This document shows positions 1 through 13,300 of a DNA stretch of 64,000 bases, in pieces. The stretch comes from Asterias rubens. Taxonomy: Eukaryota; Echinodermata; Asteroidea; Forcipulatida; Asteriidae. Under the pieces are notes generated by a model. The model worked only from the letters and a program-made list of their open reading frames with translations. It was not told the DNA's origin and made no database searches. Each line of letters starts with the position of its first letter. The stretch's first letter is position 1. The position numbers and the translations under genes are program-made. Location of the stretch: positions 186,001-250,000 of the forward strand of contig NW_022985703.1 of NCBI RefSeq assembly GCF_902459465.1. The letters are read 5' to 3'.

Positions 1-349
1 ATGGCCTCGGAATCTCGAGTTAAAAGACACTTTTGTACAGGCTTGTGTACAGAAATAAAAAACATTCAATTTGACGAACTGCTGACGGGGTCGTTGGACA
101 TTGCAAAGAGGTTTTCTCAAATCATTTCTTGACAGTGTAATGCATTCATAAGTAGGTCATTATAAATGATGGATTTAAGACATCACTCACACAGCTAAAC
201 CAAAACAATCCCAAATCATCCAAATCCACAGACCTCATTTCGAATACCTGGACCAAATTTCATGAAGCTGTTAAGCAGAACATTCTGCTCAGTAAATTTC
301 TTGGCTAGAAATTACCGAGGTACAATGTACCAGTCACAGTATTGGTAAT

Positions 350-640
350 GGGCCATATTTTTGACCGCGTGAGGGCGCTCTCAATCACTTCCGGGGGTAT
401 ATTCATTCATACGCAAAACAGTTTTTAAAGATTGGAACACATTATAACCACAGACATCTAATCCATCACAGACAATAAGACTTTAAAAGGAGCCGTTATA
501 ATCCACCTCTAAAGCAAATTGAAACTACGGCGCAACAAAAGTGACAGAACGCCTATTAATTTGTGCAGGGCGAATCGCGTGTACCCCCGGAAGTGATCAA
601 AATACTATTTATAGCACCCCCGTGCGGTCAAAAATAAGGG
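350..640. mobile_element. Inverted-repeat element (family I)
   Basis: TATTTTTGACCGCGTGAGGG at left and CCGTGCGGTCAAAAATA at right, with inner CACTTCCGGGGGTA / TACCCCCGGAAGTG. A diverged relative is at 29108-29300. It lies downstream of unc45 exon 17. Confidence 0.7.
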
Positions 641-804
641 GCATTGTGTTGTAATTGTAATTGTATGTTAACCTATTTTTGCTAAGCAAGTTTTTGTGAT
701 TTGACGTCTTTGTGCTTACAAGCTTCATAAAATACGTATCTGGGCGCACTTTTATAATAATAATAATAATAGTGGCCTCTTATAAAGCACTCAGGTCCGT
801 AAGG

Positions 805-1010
805 CATGACGCTCATGGTGCTGTTCAAGCAAAAATTATAGAGCTGCTCAAGCTGCTGAGCACAAACAAATTATGCTTACCAGGTTAAGGTTACCAGCCA
901 GACCACCATAGCACATTTAACATTTGTGACTGGTTTCCTGCTCATTTATGCTCAGCAGATATTTGTTAAGCATCATATTCTGCTTGAACAGCACTAGGAA
1001 ACTGGGTCCT
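805..1010. mobile_element. Family F-related MITE
   Basis: Ends GTGCTGTTCAAGCA and TGCTTGAACAGCAC are inverse complements; the interior has AGCTGCTGAGC and GCTCAGCAGAT. It follows a (TAA)n run at 757-770. It lies downstream of unc45 exon 17. Confidence 0.65.
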
Positions 1011-1366
1011 GCTTAGCAATGTAAAATTTTGCTTGCATAACTTTTGCAAGAAAGTTAGGTGGATTTCCATCGTAACTTGCTACAAATATGCTTGGAAGGT
1101 CAGCATGTCCTTTTCTGTGCTTATTTTTAACAGGACCACAAAATGCAAATGACACACCAAGCACTAAATCAGCCGCCCATATCGATGTGCTTACCGTAGC
1201 ACAACAACATGTGTATAAACAAAAGACTATTTCGTAAAGGATTGTCAACTTGTCTTTGTCAATCCAAAATTAATCAATCTTTACCAAGTCAGTTTCCCTT
1301 ACGGTCTATTACCAAATAAAAGAAAAGAAAACTGTATCAAAATCCTGGAATCAGGGAAAAACCTAC

Positions 1367-4300
1367 CTCTTCACTGACGACCAAATTGCACATACACTCA
1401 GTAGCTGCTCTTTTAATCATGTCATGATCCTCAAACATGTAGTTCTCAATCTGAGGAAAACCTTTCTCTTTCATGATTCGGTTTCTGCGGGAAGCAAGAC
1501 AATTTTCTTTATGAAAATCCGCTTAGAAGAATATTTTTACTTGAACAAGATTATGTATAATTATTTTCAATGTATTATGTGAAAATACTGTTATAATAAC
1601 ACTCTAGGCCTGTACAAGAAATCCTTTGTGAATGTTCTTATATGAAAAACAAAATATAATGTTTATATTTATTGTAATGATTGTGTGTAAATACTGTTTT
1701 TAATTATACTGTAGGCCTACATGTATGCTAAGATAATTAGTTTTTGATGACGTTGGGAGGCAATAACTTCAAATTCATAAGATTGTTTAAGACCAATGAC
1801 TAAATAAACCTTTCTAATTCTATTTCAAATTAGGGGGTTCAGATACAGTTTCTCTAATATTACTTTATTTCAGGGGAAATTATTTCAAGAAAAATTGCTC
1901 TAGTATGAACACCATAATCAGTAAGCTCCAAGTTAAACATGTTCTGTGTCCTTACCAATCACACTCAGTACATCCAATCAAATTTATATATTTTAAAGAT
2001 AAATACTGTATCCACAAACTAAATATCATGATGAATGTTAAAAAAATACAGTCATACATGAGATGCAACACATATAAAATTGAAACAGGAACCCAACCTA
2101 AACGGGAGGCTCTTCGCTAGAAACAAAGCAAAATGTATTATAAAAACACAGCCATTTCAAGGTTTGAAAAGTTAACATTCATGACTGTAAAATGCATATA
2201 GGTTTTAGGTTTTCCTACATGGCTACAGTCATACACTGTCATACATGAGATGGAACACTAAAAACTGAACAAAAAACTAAGGTACATGTAAACAGATGGT
2301 CTTCACATGCTAAAAGACAGATTGCATTGTGAAAACGCAGCTGTTTCAAGGTTTGAAAAGTAAACACCATTTACAATAAAATGGATGTACATGTAGGTTT
2401 CAAAACACTCAAGAGAAAAAGAGAGACAGAAAAGAAAGAACACAAAATATATATACATGTACACGCATATTACATGTACATGTACAATCAACAAATAGAA
2501 AATTTAACCGTTTGCAATCAGATAAAACAGGCTCTTAAAACACTCGAGTGAAAAGATAGAGAGAAAAAGAGTTCACACAAAATATATACACAGGTAATAC
2601 TTATGTAGATGAAAATATATGTAAACAAATATAAAATTTAACAGTTTGCAATCTGATAAAACTGGCTCTCAAAACACCCAAGTGAAAAGATAGAAAGAGA
2701 GCCAGAAAATAGAGAATACAAAATATACACGGGTAATACGTACATAAAAATATAATCAACAAATACAAAAAGTAACCGTTTGCAATCGAAAACTGGCTCT
2801 CAAATCACTCAAGTGAAAAGAATCAAAAGAGCAAGAAGATAGAGGATACACAATGTATATGGATAATACGTACATAAAAATATAATCAACAAATAGAAAA
2901 TTTAACCGTTTGCAATCGGATAAAACAGGCTCTTAAAACACTCAAGAGAAAATAATCAAAGAGGGCAAGAAAAAAGAGAATACAAAATATATACAGGAAT
3001 AATACCGATACACAAGTACATACACAAATAATCAACAAGTACAAAAGTTAACCGTTTGCAATCGGATAAAACAGGCTCTCAAAACACTCAAGTGAAAAGA
3101 TACAAAGAGAGCAGGAACATGGAGACAAAAAAAAATACATACATGGCTAATACATGTACATAAAAATATAATCAACAAATTGAAAATTTAACCACTTGCA
3201 TTCGGAAAAAACAGGCTCTCACTACAATCAAATTGAACTCGGGTGATGAATCTACATTCATTTTCCTACATGGCTAAACCGTTTAACCATATCTGTTTCG
3301 AAAACCACAGCTTTCAAATTGGGTTGTCTTTGTGTATTTATAGCAGAGTTCTTGTTTCTGCACCAGGAGTGTCATCATTGACAAACATGGCGTACTAGAA
3401 ATGTTCAATACTTCTAAAATAGATGTTAAATTTGCATCGGGATAAAGAATATTAATTTTGGTCTTATACACCGATGTGTGTTAGCACAGTATCTCAGTAC
3501 TTTCCCCCGAGTCCTGTGAAAAAAATATCACAGATCACAGGCAGTTTTACTCGGGAGGGATTTGAACCCACAACCCTTGCAATTCTAGAGCAGTGTCTTA
3601 CCAAGTAGGCTACCGAGGTTGGCCGGTAGCTAGAGGCTGTGCAAAATTTATTATTTTTATTTATTATTATGTTAGGTGCCATCACACTGTGGTTTAAACT
3701 TACCTCACTGACTCGCTGATTCCTGCCAAGTTAGTCAGAGCCATCAGGGCTTCAAAGTTCTGCAGCCCAGTCCGATCAACATGGAGGAGGGACATGAGTG
3801 GTCGCACCGCCTCCAGGCACTGTGGGGTTTCATTACAAAGAATCAAGAAAGAAAATGAATGAGATGTACATTGAAAATACATTGAAGTATTGGGGTGATG
3901 GGATAGCAGGTAGGTGATGGGATTGTTCCTTCAATGATACAAGCATGGAGTTCGGCACACGGTCAGCGGAGTATGTCAGGAGAAAGATATATGGCTATAG
4001 ACGTGACCTATGTTTGCCTCAAACCGCCCTCTGTTGACAAAACACTGTATACGTTATGTTTCGCCGGGCAAAAAGACCAGAGTCATGGTAAGATAGCATA
4101 CACTTTCAAGCTGGCTGCCAAAACACAAAAGTTTTGCCCGGCGGTATGCGCGCGAATCATGTTATGGTTTTCGAGTGACGTCAGAGGTCACATCGTCTAT
4201 AGGCAGCCATTTTGAATACAACGCAATGAGAGTCATTTTAAATAACACAATGAAATGACAGTCATTTTGAATAACAATAACTTACAGCCAACTTGAAAAC

Positions 4301-7300
4301 AAAGAAAAGAAGCCATTTTGAATAAAACAAAGAAATGGCAGCCATTTTGAGCAACAATGCAATGGCAGCCAATTTGAACCATAAGCAATGACAGCCCTTT
4401 TGATAATTACTTATCTTTTACGAAAAATATGGTGTGGAAACATACAAAAAAAAATTCAAAGAAGAAATAGAGGAAAATGGAGTTAATGACTGAATAAGAA
4501 AAATTTGAAAGAAATCTGTGGAAGACAAAAAAAATGCCAGAGCAAATAAGAAAGGGTGAAATCAAAAAGAAACAAGACTCACCCTCTGTCCTGGGAATGC
4601 GAGTTCTGGATTAATAGTGATACCGATCCTAGCAAGGGCCTGAGCAGCCCTAGTCTTTCCCTCTAGCGTCCCATTGTTGGCTAGAGGTATCAGGGATTTA
4701 GCACCACCTTGCTGCACAATCAGTCCACGGTCATCTTTGCCTTCGGTCAAGGTGAGGTACACCCTGAATACATGTAGAAAGATAACATTCAAGGCAAGCT
4801 ATTCGTTTGGTAATCACTCTTAAAGGCAGTGGACACAATGGGAGACTTTCTGGGACGATAGAGGGCAGCAGACTTACCGGGTAAATCCATTGTTCTCAGA
4901 ATTATGCGCATGTTCAGAACTACGTAAACAATGGAAATTTACCCGGTATGTCTGCTGCCACCTAGCGTTGGAAAGTCTCCTATTGGTAATTATTCAAAAT
5001 ACTTATCAGCATAAAGCCTCATTTGGTAACGAGTAATGGGAAGAGGTTGATAGTATAAAACGTTGTGAGAAATGGCTCCCTCTGAAGTAATGTAGTTTTT
5101 GAGAAAGAAGTAACTTTACACAAATTTTATTTCTAGACCTCATGTTTAGAATTTGAAGTACTGTGGTTATGTCAAAAGATGTTAGTTTTTATCCCCAAAA
5201 ATTTAAATCTGAGATGCCTTAAGTAATGTTTCTCAGTATGTATGTTTCTATAGACGATGTGACCTCTGACGTCACACGAAAACCATAACATGATTCGCGC
5301 GCATACCGCCGGGCAAAACCTTTGTGTTTTGGCAGCCAGCTAGAAAGTGTATGCAATCTTACTTTGACTACGCAACTCAGTGCCCGGCGAAACATGACGT
5401 ATGTAGTGTTTTGTCAACAGAGGGTGGTTTGAATGTAAACATAGGTCACATCGTCTATAGACCGTATTGAATAACACCTTTGCTGCTATGAAAGTTGACA
5501 TCTTGTAGGGCAAACCGTATGCGCGTCTAAACGTGTACATCAATGAAGCACTCATCACGCAGCATTCCTGGTTTGATTTCTACGGCAAATGCACGCACGC
5601 ACACGCACACAGACGCCATATTGTAGGGCATATTCTTGAACGGTGACGTCATATTCAATATGGTATATAGGGATTTTTCTTCCTGAATTGACATATTCGG
5701 TCCAGATTTTCTACGACATCTCGATATCAAGAAGTCCCCCTCGATACATTAAGTGAATGTAGTAGTCCGGGCAGACAACTAATAAACTACCAACAAGCAC
5801 GACAGTTCTTTTCATCACTGAGAAGGCTCCAGAATTCCAAAATCCCCGCCCCGGTAGTAGAGAAGTCTCCAAATTTATGAAAAACCTACTTAACGATAGT
5901 AGAATATAAAGCAAGACAAGTTGTCAAAAGACCACAATCTACCCAGCTGGTAGATATACACATGATGTTACTGCGGACCAAACAAACAAAATGACGAAAG
6001 AAAGCCAACAAACCTTGCAACCAACTCTCTGCAGTTCTCGCTCTCTGCCTTGGCTAGGATGACGAGAGCGGTGACCACACCTTCCTTCAGAAGCTTCCGG
6101 AGTCTCTCCTGCAGGTATTCTTTGCTATCCTACATGACAATAAGGAAAATGAAGAGTGTTAACATTCAAATTTCATCAATCACGTTAAAGAACATTTTCT
6201 ACTGAGTGGACTTTAGAGAAAAAATTACAACACATTAGACATGAAATCTTTAATAAAACATTAAAACACCAAGAAAGTACAAGAAAAATAACCGAACATT
6301 TAAAACATTTGTACATGCACTGTACATACATGACATTGGCAGAGTAAAAGGAAACATGTCATTAGCATCCAGGTTCTTGAAAAGGGGGAAACAGTAGGCA
6401 ATCTTTTTTTTTTTTTTTTTTAAGATGGCCGCCATTCTTTTTTTAAGATATTGAACAACCTTTTTTTTACCATGTTACAGGATGTCCGTGTATGTGCGTG
6501 CTACAAAGGGGATTTTAAACCCCTTTCTCTTTGATTAAGTCACTCATAAATATTGGTGTTTCTCCTTTCACAACTTTTGAACAAAAGGTTGTATAAACAA
6601 CGAGTTTTCAAAGTAGTAAAGCATAGCTTTGGCTCTTTTCAGATGTATGCTAAAAAATGACAAGGGTCGTCAAACGACTCATTTTGCTTGATCGCATCAT
6701 GCATACATGTAATACAATAAATCACCACATCACCAGACACAGTACACTATGAATAATAAATTTTGCTAAGTAATAATCACCAACATTCTGGTGTAATGTA
6801 ATATACTAGGTCTTACCTTTGGATGAGGTTCAGGAATGTGTTGCTTTGCGTACTGTGCCAGTTTAACCATCTCTGGTTCAAGTTTCTCTACATCATAGCT
6901 GTTGGTCAGATTGACAAAGACTGATGCCACACTGTACAGCACTGTCTTGTCCCCGCTCTACAGTCAAAACAATTGAACAATCACAGCATACATTAATTAT
7001 AACAATACAAAGCACATTTTACAACAACCGAATCATTTTACTTTACTGTCAGCTCCCTGGGGAGTATACAGCCCTGAGCTGCCATGGCACTCCGAAGGCT
7101 TCTTTAAATACAATATCAACCTCTGCCCTCGCAGGTACCCATTTATACTCCTGAGTATAGCACCCAAGAAGTAGATCCTTTTGACAGGAGGATTGATGGT
7201 CTTGTAGCGTTCATTATTACTATTAATAGTAAAAACAATACAAGCATTTGTAAAGGGCATGTTCCAATAGTTACAATTGCTGAAGCCAGTATCTCCAGAG

Positions 7301-10300
7301 AGGAAACAATGTAACGTACTTAAACAGCACGTACTTAAAGCCATTGGACACTTTCGGTAAACAGTATTGTCCAAAGGCCCACACTTCATGTATCGCAACT
7401 GTGAAATTTTAGGCTCAATCGGTCATCGGAGTCGGGAGAAAATAACGGGAAAACCCACCCTTGCATCCGCACGTTTCGCCGTGTCATGACATGTGTTTAC
7501 TATAATCCGTAATTCTCGATGTCGAGAATTGATAATTGTTTTAATGTTTTCTCAAAAAGTAAAGCATTTCATGGAATAATATTTCAAGAGAAGTATTTTA
7601 CCATTACCTTCTGTAAACCCTGTAAGTTTTGTGTAAATCTGTGAACTTTTATTTATTTTTTCTGTTCTGAAAGTGTATAATGGCTTTAAAACGAGAAGGA
7701 CGTACTACAAACACAATTGCCGTAATAGGGGCCGTAATTGGGGCGTGCTGGACATTGTGCGGGTCAGGCGTCATTTGTATGTACGTGTGCACACATCCCA
7801 TTCAGAGAGATCCAACTCAGAACCAGAATTTAAGTTACTAGGGTCACATTAAACGACATTTCCAGCCAAAGCTATGGGTTCTGGCAAGACCAAACTTGTT
7901 TTACGATTTTCTTAGGATGTGTTTGGACGTTTTGAGAACTAGTTTGGTGTGACCCAGCCTTGCACGCTAGATCACATCACGCGCATGCAACAATGACAAA
8001 ATACCCTCATACACATATGTATAGTGAATGTTCGCCAAAGTGTGCCAATTTTGGTGCCGCACAACTCATTCTAACACCTCTTTGGTTTTAAGACCATCCC
8101 ATTGTCTTACCTTTGCTAGCTCAATGAGAGCCTGTATTGCCGTTGGGTCGTTGATGATGTTCTCCTTTACATCACCATCAAGAGAGAGAAAGGACAAACC
8201 TTCCGCTGCCCACTTCCTTAGATCATGGTCCTTCTTTGGATTGACAAGGAATCTGGGGAATTTAGAGACATATGTATCACCCATGTGTTTGAGACCAGCT
8301 TGAATGAAAACGGCAACAACTGATCTTTACTAAAATTCATTTATCATATGTATTATTTTATTTAAATTTCAATATAAGTGTAAGAATGGGCTAGATTGCT
8401 GGCAGTAGATTCACGAAACGCTGTGATCAATCCTATCTCGAGTTAGAACGAGTTACTCGTCCTAACTTAAGATGTGTTCAATGCGTCCTAACGTTTGTGG
8501 TTAAGAAACTTGACTCGTCCTAAGTCCTAAGATTAGTCCTAAGTTAGGAAGAGTTTGATGAAGTCGATGGCTGGAATACCTACTTTTTCACTTCTTTGGC
8601 AAGTTTGACCGTTGACCCATCCGCAAAGAGCCTCGCGCTGGAATCAGTTCCACCTGCAGCTCCGAGCTTACACATTCCCACAAGGGCTCGTACTTTAATG
8701 TTATCATTCGGGGACTTATAGCACTCCTTGATGATACCGATGCCCGATTCTAAAATACCGGTGCAACGGTCCTTCTTGCTGGCTGCCTGGGCGATGGCTT
8801 CAAGAGCCACTTTCTGAAGAAGAAAAAAAAATAAGTATGAACCGTTTCAGAATAGTCACTCCAGAGTCGCGCCAAACCAAATTGGATTAGGAGCGACTCT
8901 AGGTCGACCCAAATAAATTTTGGTTACAGACAGGCAAACTTAACAAAACATTAACATTAGCTCAGCTCATGATAAGATCAATGTCTGAAACCAAGGTGCT
9001 TCAGAGTCGTTTCCTAACTACCGCAACAGTCGATATGTTGACTACTAGCGCATACAGTCACTCCTAACTGTTTCAGACTTCACACTTTTCATGTACTTAA
9101 TTAAGAATTTGGTTCGGCGCAACTCTGGAGCGCCTGTCTGAAATAGGGGTTATAAGGCGCATTTTCCAAAGATACAATGCGCTGCTAAAGAACGCTACAA
9201 AATAGACAGTTAAAGGGCAAGAAGAGAACAGATGAGTTTTCAATTTAGACTTGAAAGTCTGAAGTGAGTTAATACTGGGAATGTGATCAGGTAGAGAGAA
9301 GCAGCTTCGGAGACCAGCAACTGAGAAAGACCGGTCCCCTGCCTTTTTGAAATTGCTTAGCAAATTTCTTTGCGAGCAAAAAATTAGTGGGGTTCTTTGT
9401 GAGCAAAAAATTAGTGGGGTTCCAGATGCACTATTTAGACTTCATGCAATTTTGGGAGGTAACCAGTTTTGTTAAGATGCCGTGTCAAATTTTCTGACAC
9501 CATTTTGCTGAAAGATTTTCCACAATACAGAGTAAATATTTCGTACCAAAAGACCATCGCCTTTAAAGTAAAGTTGTCAAGGATTTATTGTAAACTCAGC
9601 ATGCTGAGACTGTTCCCAGAATGCACCCCAGACCTACCTGGTGGAGCATGTCATTACTTGCCGCCATGGCAACCATAACCTGGATGACGCCTTCTCTTCC
9701 GATGAGACTGTTGCCGACTTCAAATGGACCCTGAAGCAATGTGGTGATTGCTCCAATGGCCTCCATGTTGGATTCCATCGAGTTCACGTGGAACTTCTCC
9801 CTGTAATTAAAGACCCATTCAAGATCATTCACTATGCCATCCTGCATTATGAAGTCATGAGGTGAATCTACACACAAAATACAGTCAACCCTCCTACTAT
9901 CTTTATTATTTTTAATATTATTATTTATTCGGCAAATAACAAGAAGAACAATAGAAAATACAGGACTAACAAAACAAAACAGCAAGGACAATAGACCTTT
10001 ATCACAGTGTGGCCATCTTGATTTTACTCCATTCCAACTCATTGTAACCAAACTGAGGCTGGACGAAATAATAGTATGGTGCCATGTTTGCACAATGAAT
10101 GTTAGCATTCCTTACTGTTATTGGAAACAGGGAACATGACCAAGATGGTGACAGCGTGATAAAGGTCTACAGGCCAATGGCACATACCTGGAATAGAAAA
10201 CAAACGTTAACAGAATTGGTTCACAGCAAAAAAAGACATCAACAAATAACCAGGATAGGTGACAAAGCGACTACTGACTACTGTTTTTAAGAAAATGCCT

Positions 10301-13300
10301 TCAATTAAACTTACGTGACAAATTTATCGCACAATTCATCGTAGTACTTCCTGTTCTTGTCGTTGCTCATTTCATCGTAGAGCTTTGATAATGCAACAGC
10401 TGAGTGCATACGAGTGTTTACCGTTATCGGTAACCGTTTTAGCTCTGGTACCTGACCCGCCACTGTCAATAGTTTGGTCAAACCTGTTGAAATTAAATAA
10501 AATATGAAACAAATATTAATAACAGTTGTTGTGTCTCTCGTCACTTTCTAGTGAGTGAGGCATAGTCCAATAACCATTATTTCCTTTCATTTCGTCTTGA
10601 ATTTTTTGTAGGATGGTCTGTTGCAATGAGCACTTACAGTAGCTATCCCTAAGGGATATTATGCTAGTTTTTCATGGGGTACTCCTTAAAAAAACTAAAA
10701 AACTAAAAACAATAAATATTATAGAGTGCAAACATAGGACTAGATAGCTCAGTTGGTAGAACGCCGGCATGTTAATCTGGAGGTCATTGGTTCGAGTTCC
10801 ACTCTCGTCAATTTTTCTTTGTTCAACATGGTCAAGTTTAACCCCAATGTCAAGATCAACAATAATAATAACTAGTTTCTGTAGTGCTTAATCTAAGGGC
10901 CTCTCAAAGCACTTATCATTAGTTATTCCCAAACAGGTTTATGAAGTTTTTGAATTCAAAGACAACTTGTAAGGGTTTACAAGACGCTGTGTCGCATTCA
11001 GCGGCTACTTCCTGAAACACCATGGCAAACCCCTTCGGTTAATTGTAAATGTAACCGGGTTCTTTTTCATGCATTACACAACCATGATAACACACAGGTT
11101 CACAAGGTTCTTTTACAGAAATTACAAAACACACAGGACCAACAGTTGTACGTCCCTTCTAAAGGACAATGCAATAATGGTTAACCCTTTAGAAGCCCTA
11201 GTGGTCACAAGCGTCTTGTACACAAATGCCCATAGCAACCTCAAACAGTCACAAAATTTGACTTCCATACACTTCCATATATGAAATTCTCCACTGCTCC
11301 TATTTCACATGGCATCGCAATTTCTAGAATCAAACAAATTTTCTGTTTCATGTTATCTTTGTTGACAATTTTATTGAGGAAAATGTGATTAAGTAAATGA
11401 ACAAAATTATCAAAGTTTTGTGATGGTGATACAGGTATGTACATGTACATGTATGAATAGTCTCTTAAGGACTTATCGTGTTTCAGGACACAAGTGTCAA
11501 GAACCCAAACTCAAACCCAAACTCTGCTGATTGGAAACACCAGAGCTTAAGTCCAGTGAGCTTGACCTCTCGACAACAAGGTAAAGTAGTAAAAGCGCTG
11601 TATTCAAGCTAACCTCCATTTGTCAAGAATGCCAATGCCCTTCCGACCCCAGTCTGCTTAGGAACAAACTCAATGATGATGTCGATTGTAGCATCTCGGC
11701 CGTAACCAGAGACTGTCTTGTCTGTCAGCAGACCCAGCAGGAACATCAAGAGTGACTTGAATTCTTGGCTCACATCTGCGTAAGAAAAAACAAAACCATC
11801 AAGATTTATTAACCTTAGACCGAATTTGTTGACACTTTTACTGTTATGGGCTTAATGCATTTTTGGAGAGAGTGTGTAATCAGCTTCAAAATGATACCAT
11901 CCACATTTAAATCAGACTTTTCTTGACGAAGTTATGATTTCTCAAAGCCACCTACTTTTTTGTTCAGATTTCTCAAAGATTTCCTGAAAACCCAAAAAAT
12001 TTAATAGGCTCTGCAATGTGCAAGTGCGACTTTACAGCCCATTGGTGGTGGAGGTCACACACATTTAACTAAAGTTGTGTACTCTGTGAAACATTGAGTT
12101 GTCAACCACATGTTCTTTTTACAACCACCATGATCAGAGCATACTTTTCAACCACTTCTCATGAACACAATCAGAGCATGCTGATCGAGAAAATTGAGTT
12201 GTCAACCACTGGTGTTTTTCAGACTCAACATAAAATAGTGGAAAGATATTTGATAAATGTTAAAGTTGCATCCAGGATAAAAAACATAACTTGTTTTTAC
12301 CATTACACCAATGTGTTTTAGCACTGTATACTCAGTACTTTCCACTGAATTCTGTAAACAAATCACAGGCATATTACTCGGTTGGGAGAGTTAAGGCTGT
12401 GTCACACTGCAGCGATAAGGAAAACGATAACGATCACTACGCAAAGAGAACGCATTCTATAGGTTGATTTGCTCCACGCAGAATACGCACACGCTCACTC
12501 AACCAAAAGAATACGTTCTCTTTGCGCCGTGACCGTTATCGTTTCTGTTATCGCTGCAGTGTGACTCGGCCTTTAGGCAAGTTTGATTCTTTTACTTTAA
12601 GATAGTTTACCTTGGACGAGAGCTTCTTCAGCATGCCTTGCCTCCCGAGTGTCTTGCCCAAGCATAGCCTTGCAAAGAAGAAAGCAGAAAATAAATCAGC
12701 ATACGGTGTTAAAACCAATAATGCTTCTAGTGTCATTTACTCAGTGACCAGCCAGCAGGTCCTTGGGCAAAATCCACACCCAGTTTCATTACTACACAGT
12801 CACCGCGGTCAAGTGGTTAGACTGTAGGACTTGCAATCACAAGGTTGTGGGTTCGAATCCCCCAGCTAACCGCTGATTTCACAATGACAAGAATAATTAT
12901 TGTCGTCTAGTTACTGAATCACAATTTCTTGATTTGTGCAACTCATAATCATAGACCTTAAACCAAAGTTTGTGTGAGAGATTGGTTGTTGCCAGCTTGG
13001 TGTTTATATCCCCTTGTGGGAGTTTGCCAAGTTCCCTTGATGGGAAGATCATCTAAACAAACAAACAAACAAACAAACAAACAAACAGGATTCTGCACTT
13101 ATTATATGTTTCTGGTCATGAAACTGCACTATCACTGTAGCTTGCAAGCCTGAGGAAACCTGTAAAAAAGGGTGCTTGCTATGTGAACCAGAACAAAGGG
13201 GTTCGCCCCTACTCTTCCATGATAAGAGCTGAATTGGTTGTTTAGTGTGCAATACAAATCCTAGCAATTAGGGACTTCAAGCTTTATGTATCATCTCCGT

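Noticed and set aside
1..129. 42-codon plus-strand ORF at the left edge
   Set aside because: Too short, no recognised family, and no clear splice donor; chance cannot be excluded.
7033..7398. 121-codon minus-strand ORF
   Set aside because: It spans a SINE fragment and the start of a family C MITE; composition is not protein-like.
9596..10108. 170-codon minus-strand ORF as an independent protein
   Set aside because: Only 9638-9800 is coding (unc45 exon 10); the rest is intron read-through.
10738..10811. Functional tRNA-Asn gene
   Set aside because: It folds reasonably, but has mismatches in the acceptor and anticodon stems and carries a tail shared with another SINE copy at 30945-31048.
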